The notes beneath the pieces are model-generated. The model did not search any database, was not told the origin of the DNA, and saw nothing but the letters and a program-made list of their open reading frames with translations. From an uncultured Acetatifactor sp. (GTDB lineage: Bacteria; Bacillota; Clostridia; Lachnospirales; Lachnospiraceae), in contig CAJUGH010000018.1 of the NCBI GenBank assembly GCA_910586215.1, forward strand, positions 23,552 through 87,551: a stretch of DNA of 64,000 bases, read 5' to 3'. The translations under genes were made by a program, and so were the position numbers. The stretch's first letter is position 1. The number at the start of each line of letters is the position of its first letter. Shown here in pieces: positions 31,360-40,353 of the stretch.

Positions 31360-32384
31360 CCGGTACTGTTTTGGCCGGACCTTGTCGCCCAGCCGGCATG
31401 GAGACAAGCAGATTTCTTCAAGCGCCCGCTATCCGCATATCCGCTCCCAAAAAGCAGGCTTAAGACCACCGCCGCTGCTGCGCCGCTCACCTTGCCGCAC
31501 AGCAGTGCCGGCAGCATTCCTGGTTCCGTACCAACAGTGAATCCCACCAGCATGCCTGTCAGGCCCCCGGCATCCATGCCCAGTTTCTTCCCCAGCCAGG
31601 TAAAAGGTTTCTCCAGCAGCCTGCGCAGAAGTTCCGCAACGGGAAGGCTTCCCAGCAGGACAATGGCGATGGAAGACACCACCTCCATGGCCTCCTCCAA
31701 GGGTGCCAGGCCCGGCAGGATATGCCACCCGCACAGATATTCCACTGCTGCTGCCACCAGCCCCACTGTGACCACAAGACGGATCCCCTCTGCCAGGATA
31801 CAGAACCCCTTCACCATCTGCCGGGGAATCTTCCACAGTCCCAGCAGCAACAGCAATGCGGCGACAGTAACTGGCAGGTTCTGGTGCAGGCATTCCCACA
31901 CAGACAGCCCTGCCAGGAGACCGCCTGTCACCAGTCCCACCGGCATGGCCGCCAGCCCCAGCATGATCCCCCTGGCAAGGAATCCCCGGTCTTCCTTGCG
32001 TATCATGCCCATTCCCACAGGAATGGTAAATACCAGGGTGCAGCCGAAGATGGCAGCCACCACGATTCCCGCATAGCTGCCGATCCTGCCATCCAGCGCC
32101 AGTTCCTTCGCCAGCTGGTATCCTCCCATGTCTATGGCCAGGATGCTTCCGAACATGGCCGGATCCACCCCCATGGCCCGGTAGACGGGCACCACTACCT
32201 GTCCCAGCATATCTGCCAGCACCGGGGCCAGGCAGATCATCCCCGCCATGGACAGGGCCATGGGGCCAAGCAGCCGGAATCCTTCCTCAAATTTGTCCCC
32301 ATAGCCGAATTTATTCCCCAGGATCCGGTCTGCCCCTCCTAACAGGACGCCAGCCGCCATCACCATCATCAGTACTTGGTTCAT
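31344..32384 (-). CDS. eutH: EutH-like ethanolamine permease
   Basis: A 346-residue membrane protein with about ten hydrophobic segments. It matches EutH in order: MNQVLMMVMAAGVLLGGADR, ALSMAGMICLAPVLA, AIDMGGYQLAKELA, and the C-terminal LTGMLVGFTVGTEPGMLPAL. No ethanolamine lyase or microcompartment genes are nearby, so it stands alone. The last ~25 residues (ADSGRLKKSACLHAGWATRS) look unlike the family and read through the end of the convergent flavodoxin gene, so the original C-terminus may be lost. Confidence 0.85.
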   Translation of the reverse strand: MNQVLMMVMAAGVLLGGADRILGNKFGYGDKFEEGFRLLGPMALSMAGMICLAPVLADMLGQVVVPVYRAMGVDPAMFGSILAIDMGGYQLAKELALDGRIGSYAGIVVAAIFGCTLVFTIPVGMGMIRKEDRGFLARGIMLGLAAMPVGLVTGGLLAGLSVWECLHQNLPVTVAALLLLLGLWKIPRQMVKGFCILAEGIRLVVTVGLVAAAVEYLCGWHILPGLAPLEEAMEVVSSIAIVLLGSLPVAELLRRLLEKPFTWLGKKLGMDAGGLTGMLVGFTVGTEPGMLPALLCGKVSGAAAAVVLSLLFGSGYADSGRLKKSACLHAGWATRSGQNSTGQRTK

Positions 32385-32448
32385 CCCTGTACTCCCCTGC
32401 CCGTCTCAGTGGGTTTTTCCTTCTTCACCCCGTACGGACCTTCTTTTT

Positions 32449-33117
32449 TTATTCCACCACAGGCACATGGCTGTAGTCAAATCCGCAATGTTCCAGGAAC
32501 TGTCTGGCAATGATGGTGGCACCGATCTGGTTGGGGTGTACCCTGTCCCAGGCCACATAGGCCGAATGCCTGTGCTGGAAATATCCGTCAAAAGCACCCT
32601 GTGTGTCTACCAGGATGCATCCATGCTTCTGGGCCAGCTTCTTGCACACTGCCCCATATTCATCCATTCTCTTCCGCATGGGATCCTCCTGGTTGGGTTC
32701 CATATAGTACGGGGTGATAAGGAAGATTCCCTTCACCTTTTCCTTGACCGTGAGGATCATTTTCTCCAGGTTCGCCTCGTACTCCTGCGGCAGCACACAG
32801 ATCTCCGGTATGGCAGGACAGTCGAACTGCCTCCACACATCATTGATACCGATACAGACAGACACCCAGTCCGGTTCTAAGCTGACCACGTCCTGGTCAA
32901 ACCGTCCCAGCAGGTCCCGGCTGGTATTGCCGGATATGCCGGAGTTCGTCACCCGGATCTTCACCTCCGGGTACCATGCGCTGAGCATGTTCTCCACTAC
33001 CCGCACATATCCGTGCCCCAGATTGTCAAACAGTCCTTCCCCCACTGGCTGGGCGCTTCCCATGTCTGTCACGGAATCCCCCGCGAATACAATCCTGTCC
33101 ATATTTTCAAATAGCAT
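32449..33117 (-). CDS. SGNH/GDSL hydrolase (esterase)
   Basis: A 222-residue lipase/esterase-fold enzyme. The four SGNH blocks are visible: FAGDSVTDMG with the nucleophile Ser15, the Gly in NSGISGNTSRDLL, GINDVW with the Asn, and DRVHPNQIG with the catalytic Asp and His near 193-196. It has no signal peptide, so it is cytoplasmic. Such enzymes de-acetylate plant oligosaccharides, which fits the neighbouring, decayed glycan-use genes. Confidence 0.9.
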   Translation of the reverse strand: MLFENMDRIVFAGDSVTDMGSAQPVGEGLFDNLGHGYVRVVENMLSAWYPEVKIRVTNSGISGNTSRDLLGRFDQDVVSLEPDWVSVCIGINDVWRQFDCPAIPEICVLPQEYEANLEKMILTVKEKVKGIFLITPYYMEPNQEDPMRKRMDEYGAVCKKLAQKHGCILVDTQGAFDGYFQHRHSAYVAWDRVHPNQIGATIIARQFLEHCGFDYSHVPVVE

Positions 33118-33237
33118 GGTCTCTCCTCTCTGTCCCTCCGGACCCCAGGCGCCTGTTCCCCATTTCTGGTTTCTGCTTCCTGCACCTTTATCCTACTACG
33201 CCCTGTGTACTTTCACAAGCATCTTTTCCAAACTTTT

Positions 33238-34819
33238 CTAAAGGATTTTCAGACAACACCATTCCCCCTTTATATCTTCTGTATCTATCTCACCTTGTAT
33301 CTCCTGTGCCTGGAATCCAGGGGACAGATTAAATATTTCTCTTTTTCCCAGCAGCGGTCCTGCCTGGATCCTGACTTCCAACTCCCCCTGGAACTGCTTC
33401 CCTCCTGGTCTGATAACAGGCAGGGACAGAACCCAGCGTCCTTGCAGACCCTCTTTTTCCTGTACCCTGCCCTTTATTCTTACTGCATCCCTTTCAAACA
33501 GATAATCCAATTCTATCCTTGTCTCCCTGCCGTTTTCTGCCCTTAAGACATTCCCCTCCTTGTCTGCCAGTCCTGTGACGACCCTGATCCGGTTCCTTCC
33601 CTCTGCCCTCATATCAGCAGTCTCTGTCAGCCAATATTCCACCATACCTGCAGCCACCACCGGGCCATAAGAAGGGTGCCACAAAAGGGAAATCGTCCCT
33701 CCCATTGTGTGTCCCCCCTGCCCACTCTCCCAGCCATATCCTGTGACATCTGCCAGGAACCCTCCTGTCTGAACCCGGAAGGTATGTACTTCTGGATAGT
33801 AGAATATCCCCGTTTCTTTTTCCGTTGGAAGCTTCTGTGCCTCCCAGCTCTCCACCCCATAATCCGGCACGGCAGCCAGGCCCTTTGCATGACAGAACGT
33901 ATGGTGGATACAGGCATCCTCCCCATGATCCGCATAGTCCGGCCCGCCATAGAGCAGTCCGTTTCTGGTACATTGCCTAAGCAGCTGCACATTCCGATAC
34001 GCCGCCTCCAGAAAAAGGGGCTTGTCTGTTCCCCACAGACCGTATCCCCACTGGCAACCATCCGTGGTCCTGCTTCCCCAATAGCTCCACTTGTAATTCC
34101 TGGTTCCAAAACTATTATCGATCCCTCCATCCGGAAGTACAAACAGAAGGTGATTTTCCATCTGTCTCTCTACCCACTCCAGGGCCTCTGTGTCCTGCAT
34201 GGCACGACTGTACAGAAGCAGGGAGGGAAGGCTCTCATCCACATTATAACCGATATCCACAGGCCTGTTGCCGCGGCTATCCTGCCCGCCTATGGAACCT
34301 CCTTCCCCACATAGAAGCCCGCTCACTCCCACCTGCTGCCGGCATAAGCAGAAGAGTGTCTCTGCCTGCCTTGTATATTGTGTTTTTCCATATTTCCCAC
34401 CGAGAAGTGCCAGCAAGGCAGCACCTGCCGCAAAATAGTTTAAATTAGTGGGATACCCAGGTACAATATTTTTATATACCCATTCCCCGGCCCTGGCAAG
34501 TCTGTCTTCCATGGCTCTCCTCTCCCTGTCCTCCAGGATTCTCCCATGCTTTTCCAGAGTCTCATAAAGCGCCATTGCCTGGAATACTGTAATACCCCTC
34601 CAGCTACTCTGGGCGTCATTATAAAATCCACCATCCTGACAGAGCAAATGTTCCCCCCACCGAAATACCCTTACCGCTCCTTCCAGGTAAGTCCTGCAGG
34701 AGTTCCTCATATTCCTTCTCCACTTTTTCTCTTTCCCGTATCAAAGATTCTTCCTCCTCCCAACTTATTTGCCCTGTTCCGAATACCTTTTCCCAGACAC
34801 TGCCTTCTTCTCCCGTCAT
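33238..34819 (-). pseudogene. (alpha/alpha)-barrel glycan-active protein, single frameshift
   Basis: The open frame from 34710 encodes about 490 residues rich in helical-hairpin patterns (WGEHLLCQDGGFYND, NYFAAGAALLALL, YNVDESLPSLLLYSR) and a C-terminal beta domain, like polysaccharide lyases and six-hairpin glycosidases. The natural N-terminus lies in another frame: ATG 34819 overlaps the stop of the upstream gene (ATGA) and encodes MTGEEGSVWEKVFGTG up to EEYEELLQD. Removing one T at about 34690 joins LLQD to YLEGAVRVF. The result would be about 527 residues. No catalytic motif could be named, and the substrate is unknown. Confidence 0.7.
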
Positions 34820-35792
34820 GACATATCCATCTGCCTGTCATAAAATGTATAGCGATTTTTCCCCGGCGCTGTCATGATCCTTTCCTCAAAATCTCCTATA
34901 AAAACAGAAATCTCTTTCTGCTCCTTCCCTTTTAAAACCAGTTCTATGACCATTCCTTTGTCTTTTTCCTGCTTCCAGGACAATTCTGCCTCCATTCCTG
35001 TCCTGGTTCCCACACCAGTGATGCTTCCTGCCTTCCATTCCTTTGGCCTGCCCGGAAGCAGACGCAGATATCCATCGCCTGACTGAAGCAGCATTTCAGT
35101 AATTCCGGCCGTTATCCCAAAATTCCCATCGATCTGCACCGATGGACAAGAGCAGAACAAATTCGGACAAATGCCGCCGCCATCCACACTTTTATCTGGA
35201 TCCCTTTCCAGGGTCACATGCATAAAGCGATGGAGCAGCCGTCCTGCCATACTGCCATCCCCCAGCCTGGCCCACACTCCTGTTTTCCAGGCCAGGCTCC
35301 ATCCGGTTCCCTCATTTCCCCGCAGTTCCATGGAACGTCTTACGGCCCTGCACAGACGCCTGTCTCTCCAGTCTATATCATTTCCAGGATATAGACCGTG
35401 TAAATGCGATATATTCTCGTTGTTTTTCTGGACCTCTTCATACTCTTCCTCCCATTCCAGCAGCTGCCCCCGGGAACCGATCCGATATTCCGGAAGCATG
35501 GGAAGCAGATCCCCGATCCGGTTGTACAGGGACACATCTCCTTTTCCAGCCGGCACATCGCCTGTTGCAATTGCCATATCCAGCTTCTGGGTAAAAGCGC
35601 TGGCATCTCCAGGTACTCCCAGGTATTCCACCTTGATATAGGGGTAGAGATCTTCAAACAATTGTAATTCTGCAGGCTCAACAGGAAAACCTTGATCATA
35701 GGATATCCATAGATACCCAGGATCAGCAGCACAGATGGCAGCAGAAGCAGATATGGAATCAGTCTTCGTGTCCTACTTGTATTTCTTCTCAT
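34816..35792 (-). pseudogene. Chimera of ABC sugar permease, solute-binding protein and GH95 fucosidase
   Basis: From 35792 (GGAGGTG before ATG), MRRNTSRTRRLIPYLLLLPS and the following segment to VFLLSLQNY are the N-terminus of a MalF-type sugar permease. At about 35660 the sequence changes frame into LFEDLYPYIKVEYLG and FTQKLDMAIATGDVP, the N-terminal part of an ABC solute-binding protein. It then passes in frame into YRIGSRGQLLEWEEEYEE, HLHGLYPGNDI, GTGWSLAWKTGVWARL, VQIDGNFGITAG and the rest of a GH95 alpha-L-fucosidase C-terminus. Two large deletions have fused parts of at least three genes. The original operon must have imported and cleaved a fucosylated glycan. Confidence 0.75.
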
Positions 35793-36030
35793 CTTCCCAC
35801 CTCCTTCTGGCGAAAAAGATATTCTGTAAAATATGTGCCAACAGCCGGCTTGGCTTTCTGATAGATGCATTATACGGAAAACCCATATCCAATACGATTC
35901 AATAATCTTCGTACCACTTTCAAAAAAACGCTGTCCGGCCCCTTTTGTCTTCCTTTTCCAGTCGAAATGGATATAATAAAGCTAACAGGCCCGTGAGGAT
36001 ATCGTTATCCTATGGCAAAAGGAGAGGCAT

Positions 36031-36664
36031 ATGAAGAAGGAATTCCTACATTTTTCCATACGGACAATCCGGAACAAACTGATCTTTGTCCTTTCCCTTT
36101 CCATTGTCTTGACCTGTCTGGTCAAGCTGGGAGATGTGGAGAAGATTCCCCGGCTTGTGTCTGCCCTAAGTGCCCTAATGCGTTCAACCATGGATCATTC
36201 CTCCGTATCTGGCACATTGTCAGAGGAACTGCAGCTGGTTTCCCACTATATCACCATACAGCAGATCCGCTTTGGATCCCGTCTGCACTATGAGCAGGAA
36301 TGTCCCGCTGCCCTGTACGATGCCCGCATCCCCCGGCTCCTTTTGCAGCCACTGGTGGAGAATGCTGTCAAGTATGCCCTTGAGCCAAGCGAAGACTCCT
36401 GCTCCATCCGCATCCAGATGACCTGTTCCGAAACGAACCTGCAGATCACGGTAGCTGATAACGGACCCGGAATCCCTACAGCACGGCTCACGGCCATCCG
36501 GCAGGATCAAGCTGCCCCCTCCGGCAGCGGGATCGGTCTCCGGAACCTAAAGGAACGGTCTCCTGCTGCTGTATGGGGCTACTGCATCCTTTTCCATTGA
36601 CAGCAGACCGGGACATGACACCACAATTATACTGGACATGCCATATGAGGGAGGAACACCATGA
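36031..36664 (+). pseudogene. YesM-type histidine kinase, deleted and frameshifted
   Basis: After AAGGAG, ATG 36031 encodes the membrane N-terminus MKKEFLHFSIRTIRNKLIFV. It then joins, in frame, LVKLGDVEKIPRLVSAL, a position just after the phospho-acceptor His motif (QINPHFLYNTL), which is gone together with the whole sensor and HAMP. The ATPase follows (QPLVENAVKYALEP, VADNGPGIP, GIGLRNLKER). One extra T near 36560 shifts the frame; the lost tail LLLLYGATASFSIDSRPGHD runs on to a TGA at 36662-36664, overlapping the ATG of the response regulator. Confidence 0.8.
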
Positions 36665-37635
36665 TACACGTTGTCTTTGCCGATGATGAATAGATCATCC
36701 GCAGGGGAATCCAACACTTGATCCCCTTTGAAAAGCTGAATATGCATCTGGATTTTGTGGCCAAGAACGGACGCCAGGCACTGGACTACCTTCTGGCGCA
36801 TCCTGTGGACATTTTGATCACCGACATCAAAATGCCTCTCCTAGACGGTATCGAACTGATCCAGGCTGCCTATGCCCATGACCCTTCCATGCGGTTCATT
36901 CTCCTCACAGGCTATGGTGATTTCGAATATGCCAAAACGACCATGAAATACGGGGTGCGCCATTATCTGCTCAAACCCTGCGAGGAGATACAACTCATGG
37001 AAGCTCTCTCCCAGATCCAGACAGAACTGGCAGACCGTATCCCCCAGAAAAGGGAACAGGAGACCTTGAACGGTCTTCTGATGCGTTTTCTCTCCCAGGG
37101 GACCTGCTCACCGGACGATATGGCATACTGTACCAGGAAACTGTGCCCAGACCAGAAGTCCCTCTGTACCAAGAGACCGCCTCCAACGGCGTCTACCATT
37201 ATTACAGCCCCTACGGAAGTATCCTGACACCTGATGCCGTGCGCAGTCTCCCGGCCCAGGTACAAGATTCCCCCCTGCATGCCTTTCCTCCCTTACGGAT
37301 GCCGTCCTACAGTTACAACCCCAAAAGGCAGCAGGGGCACTTTCAGAACTGTTTGCCACCCTTTCGGACATGAAATTGTCTGTATCTGATACAAGGCGGC
37401 ACATTTTATCGGTTTATTTTGCCATCCTCCGTCTCTCCCGTAGAAACGGGGAATCTGCCGATCCAGGTATCATAGAACGGCTGATGACGGAAACCCTGCA
37501 GGATTCCCATGAGATCTGTGTGAGGCACGGGGCTTCCAGAACAACCCTGCCTACTTCAGCACCCTGTTCAAGTCAAATACCGGAATGACCATCAGCGCAT
37601 ACCGAAAACAATTTCTTCCAAAGGAGGACAACTAG
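36661..37635 (+). pseudogene. YesN-type response regulator with nonsense codon and deletions
   Basis: The gene opens MIHVVFADDE, then has TAG at 36691-36693 where the family has Gln or Glu. CAG to TAG is a single change, and the frame then continues IIRRGIQHLIPFEKL through DILITDIKMP (phospho-Asp) and YLLKPCEE. A further shift occurs around 37120. The last pieces are a short AraC helix-turn-helix end, GFQNNPAYFSTLFKSNTGMT up to a TAG at 37633, after a deletion of most of that domain. This is at least three independent lesions. Confidence 0.8.
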
Positions 37636-37636
37636 C

Positions 37637-38391
37637 ATGCATCAGGAATCATCCAAAACTTACTCCCTTTCCCCTTGTGTAGGTGAGACCATGTTCTTTG
37701 AGATCGCAGGGCATCCCTGCCAGCTGACCATTCCCCCCATTCTGCAGATACCAGGCCATGGGTCTGGCAGATGGAGTTCCCCGGTGCCTTCGACCAGGTT
37801 GACCGCAGGCTGGCTGAAATGGGCTGGCACATAGCATACTGCAACTGCAGGGATATGTTCGGCCATGGAAAGGCAATCGAAATCTTCAAACAGTTTCATG
37901 ATGCACTCACTTCCAGGTATCACCTTTCCTCCAAAAGCCATCTCTTTGGTTTCAGCAGAGGTGGCCTCTATGCCCTGCGCTATGCGGTCACATGGCCTGC
38001 AGATGTAGCATGTGTCTATCTGGACGCCCCTGTCCTGGACTTGGAAAGCTGGCCCCTGGGGAAAGGTGCATCCCCAGGTTCTTCGGAAGATACCTGTAAG
38101 ATGCAGCAGGTTTATGCACAATATGGAGACTGCCCACCTCCACGCTCCCTTCTGGATGCCTACTGCAGGCTCTCCATTCCCACCCTCCTGGTAGCCGGAA
38201 TGGAGGACAGACTGGTTCCCTGGGAGGAAAATGGCGCCTTGTTGGAAGCCCTGCTGCAGAAATACCAGGTTCCCTATCACCTGGTGCTGAAGCCTGGCTG
38301 CGGCCATCATCCCCACAGCCTGTCCCAGACCGATGAACTGATATCCTTTCTGACAGGGAAGATATCCCCTTTGGATCCGGATCCTTCCTAA
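37637..38391 (+). pseudogene. Alpha/beta hydrolase with frameshift in a C6 run
   Basis: ATG 37637 (AGGAGG nine bases upstream, overlapping the previous stop) encodes MHQESSKTYSLSPCVGETMF up to QLTIPP. The frame then closes, and the rest is encoded one frame over from PWVWQMEFPGAF at about 37760. Adding one C to the run CCCCCC (37733-37738) restores a single protein of about 251 residues. Catalytic Ser (GFSRGG), Asp (GMEDRLVPW) and His (CGHHPHS) are in place. It could be a pseudogene, a phase-variable gene or a sequencing error. Confidence 0.7.
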
Positions 38392-38396
38392 CCACC

Positions 38397-38807
38397 TCAG
38401 TCTGTTTCCCTAAGCAGATCCGCCAGGGTATACTGCTCCAGATACTGGGAAATCACCTTGTCCAGGCCCTGCCAGAGAGGAAGGGTCCTGCAGTCCCCTC
38501 TTCTGGGACAGACTTCCCGTGCATGTTCCAGGCAGGCCACTGGTGCCAGGGAGCCTTCCATCAATTCAATGACTGATTTGATGCCAAGTGCCTCCGGCGG
38601 CCTGCATAACCGGTATCCGCCGCCCTTGCCCCGCAAGGCATCCAGCAGGCCGCCCTTTACCAGTTCCTTCACTACAATTTCCAGGTATTTTTCCGAGATA
38701 TCCTGTCTGGCCGCCACATCCTTCAGCGGTACATATCCATCTCCCTGGTGTTCCGCAACATCCACCAGAAACCGCAGGGCATACCTGCCCTTTGTGGAAA
38801 TCATCAT
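38397..38807 (-). CDS. Rrf2-family regulator (CymR/IscR-like)
   Basis: About 136 residues. The winged helix-turn-helix spans roughly 25-60 (VAARQDISEKYLEIVVKELV), with the wing GKGGGYRL. Three cysteines (CLEHAREVCPRRGDC around 91-105) are spaced much as the Fe-S ligands of IscR. ATG 38807 has GGAGG eight bases upstream; an ATG at 38813 is too close to it. The gene is divergent from metY-cysK-nifS-nifU, with a palindromic operator between them, so it is the likely repressor of cysteine and Fe-S assembly genes. Confidence 0.9.
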   Translation of the reverse strand: MMISTKGRYALRFLVDVAEHQGDGYVPLKDVAARQDISEKYLEIVVKELVKGGLLDALRGKGGGYRLCRPPEALGIKSVIELMEGSLAPVACLEHAREVCPRRGDCRTLPLWQGLDKVISQYLEQYTLADLLRETD

Positions 38808-38857
38808 CTGCATTCCCTCCTTTTTCCATCAAATGTTTTCTTTCAAGCTTTTTCCCT

Positions 38858-38886
38858 ACCATACCACAAGGGAAATAGGATTTCAA
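38858..38886 (-). promoter_or_regulatory. Promoter of the Rrf2 regulator gene
   Basis: Minus strand TTGAAA, 17 bases and TATGGT. Its -35 lies just eight bases from the palindromic operator of the divergent sulfur operon, so autoregulation is plausible. Confidence 0.6.
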
Positions 38887-38893
38887 GATCTGC

Positions 38894-38932
38894 AATTAAC
38901 CTATTGACAAAGTAGGTTAATTGGTATATGAT
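38894..38932 (+). promoter_or_regulatory. metY operon promoter overlapped by palindromic operator
   Basis: AATTAACCTA and TAGGTTAATT (38894-38903, 38913-38922) form a perfect 10-bp inverted repeat with nine bases between. The -35 TTGACA (38904-38909) sits in the middle and TATGAT follows after 17 bases (38927-38932). An Rrf2-type dimer bound here would block RNA polymerase directly. Confidence 0.75.
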
Positions 38933-38967
38933 GGGAACACTTGATACACAGAAAGGAGATTTTTCCC

Positions 38968-40260
38968 ATGCATACATACAGATTTGAGACTTTACAGCTT
39001 CATGTGGGACAGGAACAGCCTGACCCGGCTACAGGATCCCGGGCAGTACCCATCTACCAGACTGCCTCCTATGTCTTCCGGGATTCCGCCCATGCGGCAG
39101 CCCGCTTCGGACTGGCAGATGCAGGCAACATCTATGGCCGGCTGACCAACTCCACCGTGGATGTGCTGGAACAGCGGCTTGCAGCCCTGGAAGGCGGCGT
39201 GGCAGCCCTGGCCCTGGCCTCCGGTGCAGCCGCCATCACCTATGCCATCCAGGCCCTGGCCCAGGCAGGAGACCACATCGTGGCACAGAAGACCATCTAC
39301 GGCGGCACTTACAATCTGCTGGCCCATACCCTGCCCCAGTTCGGTATCCAGACCACCTTCGTGGATGCCCATGACCTGGCCCAGGTAGCTGCTGCCATCC
39401 AGCCCAACACGAAAGCCATCTACCTGGAGACCCTGGGCAATCCCAACAGCGATATCCCGGATATCGATGCCATTGCCCGGATCGCCCACGCCAACGGCCT
39501 GCCTCTGGTCATCGACAACACCTTTGGCACCCCTTACTTGATCCGTCCTATCGAACATGGGGCAGACATCGTGGTACACTCTGCCACCAAATTTATCGGC
39601 GGACACGGCACCACATTGGGTGGGATCATCGTGGACAGCGGCAGGTTTGACTGGAAAGCATCCGACAAGCATGCTCCCATAGCGGAAGCGAATCCCAGCT
39701 ACCACGGTGTCAGCTTCGTGGACGCTGCCGGCCCGGCCGCCTTTGTCACCTACATCCGGGCCATCCTCCTCAGGGATACCGGCGCAACCCTCTCCCCCTT
39801 CAATGCTTTCCTGCTCCTCCAGGGCGTGGAAACCCTGTCCCTGCGCCTGGAGCGCCACGCTGAGAATACGAAAAAGGTGGTGGAATTCCTATCCAGACAC
39901 CCCCAGGTGGAGAAAGTGAATCACCCCAGCCTGCCCAGCCATCCCGACCATGCCCTGTATGAGCGGTACTTTCCCCAGGGCGGGGCATCCATCTTCACCT
40001 TCGAGATCAAGGGAGGACAGACCCAGGCCCACAGGTTTATCGACAGCCTGGAGATCTTCTCCCTGCTGGCCAACGTGGCAGATGTAAAATCCCTGGTGAT
40101 CCATCCGGCCACTACCACCCATTCCCAGCTTTCTGCCGAAGAACTGGCAGACCAGGGCATACACCCCAACACCATCCGCCTGTCCATTGGCACGGAACAC
40201 ATTGATGACATCCTGGCTGACCTGGAAAAAGGATTTGCCGCTGTATCCCAGTTGCAATAG
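38968..40260 (+). CDS. metY: O-acetylhomoserine sulfhydrylase/aminocarboxypropyltransferase
   Basis: A 430-residue PLP enzyme of the Cys/Met metabolism family that makes homocysteine from O-acetylhomoserine and sulfide. The opening YRFETLQLHVGQEQPDPATG is characteristic of MetY. The PLP lysine is K208 (HSATKFIGG), with VIDNTFGTPY near 181. ATG 38968 has AAGGAG nine bases upstream; the frame is open to 38941. First gene of the sulfur operon. Confidence 0.93.
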   Translation: MHTYRFETLQLHVGQEQPDPATGSRAVPIYQTASYVFRDSAHAAARFGLADAGNIYGRLTNSTVDVLEQRLAALEGGVAALALASGAAAITYAIQALAQAGDHIVAQKTIYGGTYNLLAHTLPQFGIQTTFVDAHDLAQVAAAIQPNTKAIYLETLGNPNSDIPDIDAIARIAHANGLPLVIDNTFGTPYLIRPIEHGADIVVHSATKFIGGHGTTLGGIIVDSGRFDWKASDKHAPIAEANPSYHGVSFVDAAGPAAFVTYIRAILLRDTGATLSPFNAFLLLQGVETLSLRLERHAENTKKVVEFLSRHPQVEKVNHPSLPSHPDHALYERYFPQGGASIFTFEIKGGQTQAHRFIDSLEIFSLLANVADVKSLVIHPATTTHSQLSAEELADQGIHPNTIRLSIGTEHIDDILADLEKGFAAVSQLQ

Positions 40261-40353
40261 AAGGATATTATATTCCCAAAATATATGCCATCCTGGCCAT
40301 CCTGCGCACGGAACGGCACACAGCACATATTTCATGTACAAGGAGGTATCCAC

